From the NCBI GenBank assembly GCA_035258565.1, contig DATFXF010000299.1, positions 1 to 22,081 of the forward strand: a DNA stretch of 22,081 nt. Reading direction: 5' to 3'. The stretch's first letter is position 1. The number at the start of each line of letters is the position of its first letter. Below, piece by piece: positions 1 to 15,316 of the stretch. A program made the position numbers and the translations under genes. This DNA is from DATFXF01 sp035258565. Lineage in GTDB: Bacteria; Acidobacteriota; Terriglobia; Acidiferrales; UBA7541. The notes under the pieces are model-generated. The model saw only the letters and a list, made by a program, of their open reading frames with translations. It was not told the DNA's origin and made no database searches.

Positions 1-169
1 CGGGAACGTGAAGCTGCCGACGGGGGTGGAGATGGTGATGCCGGGAGACAACGTGTCCATGGAGATCGAGCTGATCACGCCGGTGGCGCTCGAAAAGGGG
101 CTGCGGTTTGCCATCCGCGAAGGCGGCCACACGGTCGGCGCTGGCGCCGCCACCGAGATCCTCGAGTAA
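1..169 (+). CDS. tuf: Elongation factor Tu, C-terminal end (partial)
   Basis: This is the 3' end of the gene for EF-Tu, the GTPase that delivers aminoacyl-tRNA to the ribosome. Reading from base 2, 55 codons are visible before TAA at 167-169. They encode the end of the third beta-barrel domain: the stretch VMPGDNVSMEIELITPVALE, then GLRFAIREGGHTVGAG and the terminal residues ILE. These are hallmarks of the EF-Tu C-terminus, where domain 3 contacts the tRNA T-stem and EF-Ts. The GTPase domain and the start lie outside the window. The gene is 24 bases upstream of rpmG on the same strand and is probably the start of the long cluster that continues to rpoC. A second tuf copy elsewhere in the genome cannot be excluded. 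Confidence 0.97.
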   Translation, partial: GNVKLPTGVEMVMPGDNVSMEIELITPVALEKGLRFAIREGGHTVGAGAATEILE

Positions 170-193
170 CACCGGGGAGAGCACCGACGAACG

Positions 194-343
194 ATGCGCG
201 AAATCATTACGCTCGAATGCACCGATTGCAAGAACCGGAATTACACGACCACGAAGAATCGAAAGAAGCATTCCGACCGGATGGAGACGCGGAAGTTTTG
301 CCGAGCGTGCCGCAAGCACACGGCGCACCGCGAAGTGAAGTAA
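194..343 (+). CDS. rpmG: 50S ribosomal protein L33 (zinc-binding type)
   Basis: The 49-residue product, too short for many gene finders, is ribosomal protein L33 of the large subunit. It begins MREIITLECTDCKNRNY and ends HREVK. Two Cys-x-x-Cys pairs (CTDC and CRAC) mark the zinc-binding form of L33 rather than the cysteine-free form used under zinc limitation. The basic stretch KNRKKHSDRMETRKFC is typical of the family. The ATG is preceded by a GGGGAG Shine-Dalgarno-like sequence, though at somewhat long spacing. The gene sits between tuf and tRNA-Trp, a known position for rpmG in several phyla. I see nothing odd in it. Confidence 0.95.
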   Translation: MREIITLECTDCKNRNYTTTKNRKKHSDRMETRKFCRACRKHTAHREVK

Positions 344-354
344 GCCGAGCCGGG

Positions 355-429
355 AGGGGAGTAGGTTCAAGGGTAGACCGCCGGTCTCCAAAACCGGATG
401 TGGGGGTTCGAATCCCTCCTCCCCTGCCA
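355..429 (+). tRNA. trnW: tRNA-Trp (anticodon CCA)
   Basis: A complete cloverleaf can be drawn. The acceptor stem AGGGGAG (355-361) pairs with CTCCCCT (419-425), and is followed by discriminator G and an encoded CCA tail (427-429). The anticodon stem CCGGT/ACCGG (381-385/393-397) holds the loop CTCCAAA, with anticodon CCA at 388-390, which reads UGG (Trp). The T-arm GGGGG/CCCTC (402-406/414-418) carries the loop TTCGAAT. The gene begins 11 bases after the rpmG stop and 70 bases before secE, so it is presumably excised from the polycistronic transcript. A tRNA-Trp next to secE-nusG is a widely conserved bacterial arrangement. Confidence 0.97.
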
Positions 430-499
430 CTGCGGGAGACGTCGAGGGTCGGGCGGCGCGGTCGGGCGCGAACGGGCCCGAGGGAGCTGAGCGAAGGCC

Positions 500-790
500 A
501 TGTCGGCACAGGTGGCCAAGGTGCATAGCGAAGGACCGCCGACGAGCGGGCCCTCATTTCCGGTTCCCGGCCCGGTCCACAAGTTGGTGGACTACCCGCG
601 GCGCCTGCGACAGTTCCTGCACGAAGTGCGCGTGGAGATGAAGCAGGTGACCTGGCCCACGCGGAACGATGTCTATGCCACGACTGCCGTGGTGATCGTT
701 ACCGTGGCTTTCTTCGGCGTCTTTTTCCTTCTGGTGGATAGCGGTGTGAGTTACGTGGTGCAGCGAGTCTTTCAGCTTTTCAAGTTCTGA
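500..790 (+). CDS. secE: Preprotein translocase subunit SecE
   Basis: This 96-residue product is SecE, the essential small subunit of the SecYEG protein-export channel in the inner membrane, where it clamps SecY. The conserved cytoplasmic amphipathic helix and hinge are visible as FLHEVRVEMKQVTWPTR at about residues 39-55. A single transmembrane segment follows at about 60-79 (TTAVVIVTVAFFGVFFLLVD). This is the short one-helix form found in most bacteria; the E. coli protein has three. A Pro/Gly-rich extension of about 25 residues precedes the helix, and its first residues depend on the start chosen. The ATG at 500 has a weak GAAGG site close upstream. nusG follows after 15 bases, the usual secE-nusG pair. 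Confidence 0.96.
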   Translation: MSAQVAKVHSEGPPTSGPSFPVPGPVHKLVDYPRRLRQFLHEVRVEMKQVTWPTRNDVYATTAVVIVTVAFFGVFFLLVDSGVSYVVQRVFQLFKF

Positions 791-805
791 GGAACCAGAG
801 AGAAG

Positions 806-1339
806 ATGGCCAAGCAGTGGTACATCATCCACACCTATTCAGGCTTCGAGAAAAAGGTGAAGGAGAGTTTGGAGAGCCGGGTGGCGGCCTTCGGGCTTCA
901 GGACAAGATCGGACGCATCATGATTCCGACCGAAGACGTCGTGGAGGTGCGCGGCGGCAAGAAAGTCATTTCGCCGCGGATGTTTTACCCCGGCTACGTG
1001 CTGGTGGAAATGGAGATGGACGACTACACCTGGCACGTGGTGCGGTCCACGCCGAAGGTCACCGGCTTCGTGGGCTCGGGACAAACGCCCACGCCATTGA
1101 GCGAAGAGGAAGTGGAGAACATTTTGCACCGGGTAACGACTTCGGCCGACAAGCCCAAACCGAAGCTGGTCTTCGAGCGCAACGAGCAGGTGCGCATTGT
1201 GGACGGCCCGTTTGCGAACTTCACTGGCGTGGTCGAGGAAGTGAACTCCGACCGCAGCACGCTGAAAATCTCGGTGACGATCTTCGGGCGCTCCACCCCA
1301 GTGGAGCTGGATTTCGCGCAGGTGGAAAAGATCGCATGA
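806..1339 (+). CDS. nusG: Transcription termination/antitermination factor NusG
   Basis: The 177-residue protein is NusG, which binds the RNA polymerase clamp and couples elongation to Rho, ribosomes or NusA. The N-terminal NGN domain (about residues 1-112) begins with WYIIHTYSGFEKKV and contains FYPGYVLVEM (60-69) and the STPKVTGFVG stretch (81-90). The C-terminal KOW domain (about 125-177) shows the loop VRIVDGPFANFTGVVEEV and ends in ELDFAQVEKIA. The length is that of the standard bacterial form, without the inserted domain seen in some lineages. The ATG at 806 is preceded by an AGAGAAG site. The gene lies between secE and rplK, its classical neighbours. Confidence 0.98.
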   Translation: MAKQWYIIHTYSGFEKKVKESLESRVAAFGLQDKIGRIMIPTEDVVEVRGGKKVISPRMFYPGYVLVEMEMDDYTWHVVRSTPKVTGFVGSGQTPTPLSEEEVENILHRVTTSADKPKPKLVFERNEQVRIVDGPFANFTGVVEEVNSDRSTLKISVTIFGRSTPVELDFAQVEKIA

Positions 1340-1366
1340 GGCTGTTCATCTTCCGGGGACGAGTGC

Positions 1367-1795
1367 ATGGCTAAGAAGGTTCAGGCACAGGTGAAACTGC
1401 AGTTGCCGGCGGCTAAGGCCACACCGGCGCCGCCCGTGGGAACCGCGTTGGGCCCCCAGGGCGTGAACATCATGGATTTCTGCAAGCAGTTCAACGCCAA
1501 GACGGGGAAAGAGCCAGAGGGCATGATCATCCCTGTGCTGGTGACGATCTATAGCGACCGCACCTTCACCTTCATCACCAAGACGCCGCCTGCGGCCGAA
1601 CTGCTGAAGCGCGCCGCGGGCATCCTCAAGGGCTCTCCCGAACCGAACCGCAACAAGGTGGGGAAGGTGACGCGCAAGCAGGTCGAAGAGATTGCGCGCA
1701 CGAAATTGGTGGACCTGAACACGACGAATCTCGAAGCAGCGATCCGCACGGTCATGGGCACGGCGCGAAACATGGGCATCGAAGTGGAGGGCTAG
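1367..1795 (+). CDS. rplK: 50S ribosomal protein L11
   Basis: The 142-residue product is L11, which binds 23S rRNA helices 43/44 with L10 and forms the base of the GTPase-associated stalk. The N-terminal signature is clear: KLQLPAAKATPAPPVGTALG, then the NIMDFCKQFNAKT stretch. The thiopeptide-binding proline region lies there too. The C-terminal rRNA-binding half contains KTPPAAELLKRAAG and ends in GTARNMGIEVEG. The start ATG at 1367 follows a GGGGA site after a 27-base gap from nusG. The stop is 10 bases before rplA, so rplK and rplA are almost certainly co-translated, as in other bacteria. Confidence 0.98.
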   Translation: MAKKVQAQVKLQLPAAKATPAPPVGTALGPQGVNIMDFCKQFNAKTGKEPEGMIIPVLVTIYSDRTFTFITKTPPAAELLKRAAGILKGSPEPNRNKVGKVTRKQVEEIARTKLVDLNTTNLEAAIRTVMGTARNMGIEVEG

Positions 1796-1805
1796 GGGGA
1801 AGCCG

Positions 1806-2519
1806 ATGAGTCGGAAGGTGGGGAAAAATATGGAGAAGGCCCGCAAGCTCGTGGAGGCCCGCCCCCACCGCTTGGCGGAGGCGGCCGAGGTCCTGAAGAG
1901 AGCCCACTTCGCCAAATTCGATGAGACGGTGGAACTGGTGTTGAACCTGGGCGTGGATCCCAAGCACTCCGACCAGATGGTCCGCGGCACGGTCGTGCTC
2001 CCGCACGGCCTGGGCAAATCGAAACGCGTGCTGGTGATTGCCAGCGGCGAAAAGATCCGCGAGGCCCAGGCAGCCGGCGCGGATTACGTCGGCGGCGAGG
2101 ACATGGTCGAGAAGATTCAGCAAGGCTGGACCGACTTTGAGGCCGTGATTGCTACCCCGGACCTGATGAAGTCTGCCGGGCGGCTGGGCAAGGTGCTGGG
2201 CCCGCGGGGCCTGATGCCGAACCCGAAGACAGGCACGGTGACTTTCGACGTAGCCCGCGCGGTCAAGGAGATCAAGGCCGGCAAGGTGGAATTCCGCGTG
2301 GACAAGACGGGGATCATTCACTCGCCGATCGGGAAGATCAGCTTTGACGCGTCCAAGATCGCGGAAAACGCCCAGGCGCTGCTGGCGGCCATCCTCAAGG
2401 CCAAGCCCGCGGCCGCGAAAGGCAAGTACGTGAAGCGCATCACGCTCACCTCCACGATGGGGCCGGGAATCCCGATTGACCTGGCCGAAGCGGAGGCAGC
2501 GGTCGCGGCGGCAGCCTAG
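1806..2519 (+). CDS. rplA: 50S ribosomal protein L1
   Basis: The 237-residue protein is L1, which forms the mobile stalk of the 50S subunit at the E site. In many bacteria it also represses its own rplKA mRNA. Recognisable blocks are the lysine-rich N-terminus (KVGKNMEKARKLVEA), ELVLNLGVDPKHSDQMVRG, and the L1 signature GPRGLMPNPKTGTVT at about residues 132-146. The end reads TLTSTMGPGIPIDLAEAEAA, followed by an alanine-rich tail. Length matches the family norm of about 230-240. The ATG at 1806 is preceded by GGGGGAAGCC. I did not find a convincing L1-binding mimic upstream of rplK, so autogenous control is only inferred from the family. Confidence 0.98.
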   Translation: MSRKVGKNMEKARKLVEARPHRLAEAAEVLKRAHFAKFDETVELVLNLGVDPKHSDQMVRGTVVLPHGLGKSKRVLVIASGEKIREAQAAGADYVGGEDMVEKIQQGWTDFEAVIATPDLMKSAGRLGKVLGPRGLMPNPKTGTVTFDVARAVKEIKAGKVEFRVDKTGIIHSPIGKISFDASKIAENAQALLAAILKAKPAAAKGKYVKRITLTSTMGPGIPIDLAEAEAAVAAAA

Positions 2520-2560
2520 GGGGTGTTCGAAACAAAGTCGCGGGAGGCGGGAGTCGAACG

Positions 2561-3088
2561 ATGAAGAAGCGCAGCGAAAAAGAGCGGGAACTCGAACGAT
2601 TAAAGACGGAGCTCACCAGGGTCTCGACAGTGATCCTCACTACGTTTCAGGGGATCACCGTCGAAGAAGATACCCAGCTGCGGCGCGCAGTACAGGCTGC
2701 CGGAGGTCGCTATTCGGTGGTGAAGAACACGCTCGCCGAGCGCGCCGGTGCGGGCACGCCGGCCGAGCCGCTGCTGAAAAACCTGACCGGCACGAACTCC
2801 ATCGCCTACACGGCCTCCGACCCCGTGGCTTTGGCCAAAGCGCTGACCAAGGTGGCCAAGGATGTTCCCGCATTCCGATTCCAGGCCGGCGTGGTCGAAG
2901 GGCGTGTGCTCTCCATGGAGGAGATCCGGAAACTGGCGCAACTGCCCTCCAAGGAAGAGTTGTTGAGCAAGCTCGTGTTTCTCGTCCAGGCGCCGGCGTA
3001 CCGGCTCTCGACCGCGCTCGGGGCCATCTCGAGAAATCTGGCCGTGGTGCTCAACCAGGCGGTTCTCGAAAAGAAATTTTCTGCATAG
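2561..3088 (+). CDS. rplJ: 50S ribosomal protein L10
   Basis: The 175-residue product is L10, which anchors L7/L12 dimers to the 50S stalk base. The N-terminal globular domain shows the conserved TFQGITVEEDTQLRRAVQA and YSVVKNTLAERA (rRNA-contacting Lys-Asn-Thr). The C-terminal part, rich in helix-forming residues (LSTALGAISRNLAVVLNQAV), is the expected L12-docking helix. The start ATG at 2561 follows a GGGAGGCGGGAG purine-rich site. The gap to rplA is only 41 bases, much shorter than the E. coli rplA-rplJ leader that carries the L10 operator. rplL follows after 21 bases. Confidence 0.97.
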   Translation: MKKRSEKERELERLKTELTRVSTVILTTFQGITVEEDTQLRRAVQAAGGRYSVVKNTLAERAGAGTPAEPLLKNLTGTNSIAYTASDPVALAKALTKVAKDVPAFRFQAGVVEGRVLSMEEIRKLAQLPSKEELLSKLVFLVQAPAYRLSTALGAISRNLAVVLNQAVLEKKFSA

Positions 3089-3109
3089 CGAGGAGGAAAG
3101 GAAATAGCC

Positions 3110-3502
3110 ATGGCGAATAAGGTGGAAGCAATCCTAGAGGAGATCAAGGGACTTACGCTGCTCGAGGCTGCCGATCTGGTCAAGCAATTGGAAACGACCT
3201 TCAACGTTTCCGCGGCAGCGGCCGCGCCCGCAGCGGTTCCCGGTGCCGCCGCCGGAGCTGGGGCCGGCGGCGCAGCCCCCGCCGAGGAGAAGACGGAATT
3301 CACGGTGGTGCTGACCGAGGTGGGCGCGAACAAGATCAACGTGATCAAGGCGGTCCGCGAAGTCACCAGTCTCGGGCTGAAGGAAGCCAAGGATCTGGTC
3401 GATGGCGCGCCAAAAACGATCAAAGAGGGGGTCAACAAGGACGAGGCCGCCACGATCAAGAAAAAGTTTGAAGACGCCGGTGCCAAGGTCGAAATCAAGT
3501 AG
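3110..3502 (+). CDS. rplL: 50S ribosomal protein L7/L12
   Basis: The 130-residue protein is L7/L12, the multimeric stalk protein that recruits translational GTPases. The N-terminal dimerisation helices run through about residue 34 (ILEEIKGLTLLEAADLVKQL). An unusually Ala/Gly/Pro-rich hinge follows at about 35-58. The C-terminal domain from about 60 contains EFTVVLTEVGANKINVIKAV and the factor-binding helix GLKEAKDLVDGAPK, and ends AGAKVEIK. The protein is slightly longer than the usual 120-125 residues because of the hinge. A strong AGGAGG site (3090-3095) precedes the ATG, as expected for a protein made in several copies per ribosome. Confidence 0.98.
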   Translation: MANKVEAILEEIKGLTLLEAADLVKQLETTFNVSAAAAAPAAVPGAAAGAGAGGAAPAEEKTEFTVVLTEVGANKINVIKAVREVTSLGLKEAKDLVDGAPKTIKEGVNKDEAATIKKKFEDAGAKVEIK

Positions 3503-3619
3503 CGCGAAAAGAGGCGTTGGCCCGAGAGAGCTGTTGACGGGCGTCTTCGGTCGGAATCGAGAAACCCAAAGGGCGTCCTTCGGGATTGGCCCAACCGAAA
3601 AGGTATGAGGTAAAACAGC
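3503..3619 (+). promoter_or_regulatory. Structured rplL-rpoB spacer (nested hairpin, possible processing or attenuation site)
   Basis: The 117-base spacer can fold into a nested structure. An outer stem TTCGGTCGG (3546-3554) pairs with CCAACCGAA (3591-3599) with one mismatch. An inner stem CCCAAAGG (3565-3572) pairs with CCTTCGGG (3577-3584) with one mismatch around a GCGT loop. No U-tract follows, so this is not a simple intrinsic terminator. It ends just before the purine-rich rpoB ribosome-binding region (about 3601-3610). In E. coli this spacer carries an attenuator and an RNase III site; a similar role here is inference. Confidence 0.35.
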
Positions 3620-8053
<4,434 letters not shown>

Positions 8054-8135
8054 GCCGCCGGAGGCGGGCCCCGAGGTTTAATAATTTTCCCCGCGCAAGG
8101 GGAGCATCCCAGGCGTCCCCACGATGCCCGGGAGG

Positions 8136-8142
8136 GGAGGAG
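8136..8142 (+). promoter_or_regulatory. Ribosome-binding site that fixes the rpoC TTG start
   Basis: GGAGGAG lies 5 bases before the TTG at 8148. The alternative in-frame ATG at 8124 has only pyrimidine-rich sequence (GGCGTCCCCACG) before it, so this site favours TTG as the rpoC start. Confidence 0.7.
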
Positions 8143-8147
8143 AAGCC

Positions 8148-12344
<4,197 letters not shown>

Positions 12345-12380
12345 CGAGTCCGTCCGCCTGCCCCCTCCCCAGGGGGCTAT

Positions 12381-12425
12381 GCGGCTCCGACACCCCCGGG
12401 GGGAGGTCGGAGCCGCATTTTTATT
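12381..12425 (+). terminator. Rho-independent terminator after rpoC
   Basis: GCGGCTCCGAC (12381-12391) pairs perfectly with GTCGGAGCCGC (12406-12416). The C-run and G-run inside can extend the stem. It is followed by ATTTTTATTATT. An 11-bp GC-rich stem plus a T-tract, 37 bases after the rpoC stop, is a convincing end of the tuf-rpoBC cluster. Confidence 0.93.
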
Positions 12426-12537
12426 ATTAGCCGCTGCCGAGGAACCCGGGCATTCTGCAAGCGCGAATCGGGTCCCCAGAGGTGCTGGGCTGGAACGGCC
12501 AGGCGGCGTTCCCGTTGCCCGGCCATATTTCCTCCTC

Positions 12538-12556
12538 TTACACTAAGTTAGTGGAA
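12538..12556. promoter_or_regulatory. Interrupted palindrome, possible operator upstream of the kinase gene
   Basis: CACTAAGTTAGTG (12541-12553) is a perfect inverted repeat with a single central G. One mismatch further out, TT/AA extends it to 19 bases. It stands about 48 bases before the histidine kinase ATG, in the noncoding region between the rpoC terminator and that gene. The size and symmetry fit a site for a dimeric repressor. Which protein binds it, if any, cannot be told from the sequence. Confidence 0.35.
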
Positions 12557-12600
12557 ATGAGGCCCCTCAGGGGGAGAGAGGCCCGAAGCCCTTCCAGCCT

Positions 12601-15291
12601 ATGGCCAAGAGCAGCAACGAACAGGCATCGCTCCGTCCATCGCCGTCCCTTTCCAAGCTCGAACAACTCGAGCGCAAGGAACGAGCGCTGTGGCGAGTGG
12701 CCTTGTCGCTGCTCGTCGCACTGGTAGCTGGGTTTGCGGTGCTGTCCTGGGGCCTGCTGGGTGACCTCCCCAAACGCTTCGAGGCGCTGCCCATTGGCCT
12801 CGTGCTCCTGGTAGTTTTCTTCGGGATCTATGCCTGGTCAAAATCTCGCGAGATCGCGGAACTGCGCACGTTGGTTCGCGGCCTTGCCCACCGCGCATCC
12901 GTGCCACCCAATGCAAAGCAGCTCGATCAGCTTCTTGCCATGGTCGCGCAATCCGAACAGGGCTACCGCGACCTGATCGACACCTTCGACGATCTTCTGT
13001 TCGCCCTGTCCATCGATGGCGAAATCCGCGCCGCAAATCGCAGCGTCGCAAGGCTTCTAGGGCGCCCCTTCCATGAATTCATCCGCCACCAGCTGGATGA
13101 ATTTGTGGACGATCCGCAGGGCTCGCTCCGTGCCACTGCCGAGAAGGCCTTGCCGGAATTCCTGGAGCGCCGACAGTGGTCGGGGATCATCCGCGTGCGC
13201 CTGAAGACCAAGGAGTCCTCGCCGGGCTCTAGCCTTCGCTTCTTTGATTGCGTCCTGCACGCCTTGACGAGAGAGGGGCCGGTCACCGGCCTGAGCGGCA
13301 TCGCGCGCGACATCACCCAGCAGCGGGAAAGCGAGGCGCGCTTTACAGAACTCTTCGAGACCCTTCAGGAGGGGGTTTATATCACCTCGCCCGAAGGTAG
13401 ACTCCTCGATGCCAACCCGGCTCTAGTGGGCATGCTGGGGTACAGCAACAAAGAGGAGTTGCTCCAGGTCAGGGTGGATGATCTCTATGTGGATTCCGCC
13501 CAGCGCTCGATCGCGCTCGCTGAACTCGAGCGTCAGGGCATGCTCCAGGGCCGCGAGATCGTCCTGCGGCGCAAGGACGGCTCGAGAGCCATCTGCCTCG
13601 ATACCTCGACAGCCATCCGCGACTCCTTCGGGCGTGTTCTCCGCCACCAAGGGACGCTGCTCGACATCACCCACCGACGCGAAATGGAAAAACGCCTCCA
13701 CCAAGAACAGGAATTCGCGCGTCGCTTGGTGGACAGCTTCCCGGATTTGATCGTCGTCCTCGACGTCCAGGGGAACTACACCTGGGTGAGCCCGCGGATC
13801 ACGGAGACCTTGGGCTACCAGCCCGAGGAGTTGATCGGCCAGGCGCTCGGCGCCCGCGCCCACCCCGAGGACCGGCCCATGCTGCTCGAGCTTTACCGCG
13901 ACTTGGTCGCTGGCAAGCGCACCTATGCCAACGTCGAATACCGCGCCCAGAACAGGCAGGAAGGGTGGCGCCTGCTCCGCGCCAGCGCCAGCCCGCTCTT
14001 CGACGAGGCAGGGAAGATCGTCGGCGTGATCGCCTCCGCTCGCGATGTCACCGAGCTGAAGCGCCTCGAGCAGCAAGTGACTCAATCAGAAAAGCTCGCC
14101 GCCATGGGCCAGATGATTGCTGGCGTGGCGCACGAATTGAACAATCCCCTTACGGCTATCCTGGGCGTAAGCGAATTACTGCGCGAGCGGGTGACCGATG
14201 AGGGCACGCGACGCCAGCTTGAGTTGGCCCATCGCCAAGCGCGCCGGGCGGCCAACATCGTGCAAAGCCTGCTCGCCTTCGCGCGACCGGCTGCACCGAA
14301 GAGGGCACCTCTCAATCTCAACGAAATCATCCAACGCGCCTTGCATCTTCACGATTACTCGCTGCGAAAGAACCAGATTGTGGTCGATTTTGTCCCTCGA
14401 GCGCACCTGCCGCCCGTGATGGGAGACTCGAGCCAAATGATCCAGGTCTTTCTGAACCTGATTACCAATGCCGAGCAGGCCATCCGCGAAGTGCGCGAGC
14501 GCGGCACCTTGCGCGTCCGACTGAGTAGCTCGGGGAACACGGTGGAAGCTACGTTTGAGGACGACGGCCCCGGCATCCCTCCCGATGCCCTGCCGCGGAT
14601 TTTCGACCCCTTCTTTACCACCAAGCGTCCCGGCCGGGGAACCGGCCTGGGGCTGAGCATCTCCATGGCTATCCTGCGGGAACATGACGGTAATCTCGAG
14701 GCCCAGTCCATCCCGGGCCATGGCGCTGTCTTCACGGTATCGCTTCCCATACCAGGCACCGAGCATGTTGCTCCGACGCCTCCCTCAGGGGCATCCCATC
14801 GAAAAATGACCACGCGGGTGGCTCCGCTCCAGGGCCGTTCCATCCTCGTCGTGGATGATGAGGAGAGCATTCTTGAGTTGGTGCGGGACGGTCTTTCCGC
14901 TCATGGCCTAACCGTGGACTGCGCCTCCACAGGCGAGGAAGCCCTGGGCCTGGCCTCCCAGCGGGGATATGACGCGGTACTCTGCGACCTCAATCTGGCG
15001 GGCTCTCGTCGAGAGGGCCTCTCGGGGCGCAAGGTCTTCGAGCTACTGTCAGAGAGTTCCGGGAACCGCACGGAAGGCCGCAAGCCCTTTCTGATCGTGA
15101 TGACAGGCGATCTCGTGGATGCAGCGACACTCGAAGCCCTGAGCCTGATGGGAAGCCGCGTCATCGAGAAGCCATTCCGCATCTCGGACCTCCTGGCTAC
15201 CCTCGGCCAAGCGCTCGGCGACCCCCTATACGCAGGCAAGGAAACTGCTCCCCAGCAGCCGTGGAATTCAACCGCAAAGGGGCGTCCTTAG
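12601..15291 (+). CDS. Membrane-anchored PAS-domain hybrid histidine kinase with C-terminal receiver
   Basis: The 896-residue protein is a hybrid sensor kinase. Two hydrophobic segments (about 31-53 and 64-79) enclose a very short periplasmic loop. A linker follows, then three PAS-like regions (about 121-240, 245-360 and 373-490), each ending in an (A)RDIT/LDIT/RDVT-type motif. The HisKA domain has H511 in VAHELNNPLTAIL. The ATPase domain shows the N-box (FLNLITNAEQA), G1 DDGPGIP (654-660), F-box FDPFFTTK (668-675) and G2 GRGTGLGLS (678-686). A receiver domain (about 746-870) has D752/D753, phosphoacceptor D796, T835 and K857, and carries a short Arg/Ser-rich insert after D796. No output-domain response regulator is adjacent, so the partner is unknown. 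The ATG at 12601 lacks a good ribosome-binding site, so the exact start is less sure than the gene. Confidence 0.93.
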   Translation: MAKSSNEQASLRPSPSLSKLEQLERKERALWRVALSLLVALVAGFAVLSWGLLGDLPKRFEALPIGLVLLVVFFGIYAWSKSREIAELRTLVRGLAHRASVPPNAKQLDQLLAMVAQSEQGYRDLIDTFDDLLFALSIDGEIRAANRSVARLLGRPFHEFIRHQLDEFVDDPQGSLRATAEKALPEFLERRQWSGIIRVRLKTKESSPGSSLRFFDCVLHALTREGPVTGLSGIARDITQQRESEARFTELFETLQEGVYITSPEGRLLDANPALVGMLGYSNKEELLQVRVDDLYVDSAQRSIALAELERQGMLQGREIVLRRKDGSRAICLDTSTAIRDSFGRVLRHQGTLLDITHRREMEKRLHQEQEFARRLVDSFPDLIVVLDVQGNYTWVSPRITETLGYQPEELIGQALGARAHPEDRPMLLELYRDLVAGKRTYANVEYRAQNRQEGWRLLRASASPLFDEAGKIVGVIASARDVTELKRLEQQVTQSEKLAAMGQMIAGVAHELNNPLTAILGVSELLRERVTDEGTRRQLELAHRQARRAANIVQSLLAFARPAAPKRAPLNLNEIIQRALHLHDYSLRKNQIVVDFVPRAHLPPVMGDSSQMIQVFLNLITNAEQAIREVRERGTLRVRLSSSGNTVEATFEDDGPGIPPDALPRIFDPFFTTKRPGRGTGLGLSISMAILREHDGNLEAQSIPGHGAVFTVSLPIPGTEHVAPTPPSGASHRKMTTRVAPLQGRSILVVDDEESILELVRDGLSAHGLTVDCASTGEEALGLASQRGYDAVLCDLNLAGSRREGLSGRKVFELLSESSGNRTEGRKPFLIVMTGDLVDAATLEALSLMGSRVIEKPFRISDLLATLGQALGDPLYAGKETAPQQPWNSTAKGRP

Positions 15292-15316
15292 GATTTGGGT
15301 TGTTTCTCTAAGGGAC
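15284..15316. terminator. Inverted repeat spanning the two convergent stop codons (possible weak bidirectional terminator)
   Basis: GTCCTTAG (15284-15291) pairs with CTAAGGGAC (15308-15316) apart from one bulged G. The left arm contains the kinase stop TAG and the right arm contains the stop of the opposing gene. The loop is 16 bases and T-rich on the plus strand. There are only 16 bases between the two genes, so this is the only candidate for ending either transcript. The stem is short and there is no clean T-tract after it. Confidence 0.3.

Noticed and set aside
3534..3562. TTGACG in the rplL-rpoB spacer as the -35 box of a separate rpoB promoter.
   Set aside because: The sequence 17 bases downstream (TCGAGA) does not resemble a -10 box.
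12377..12526. Minus-strand frame of 49 codons starting with ATG four bases after a perfect AGGAGG, just beside the palindrome.
   Set aside because: It runs through the whole rpoC terminator, its product is Arg/Pro-rich with no recognisable features, and the site can arise by chance in GC-rich DNA.
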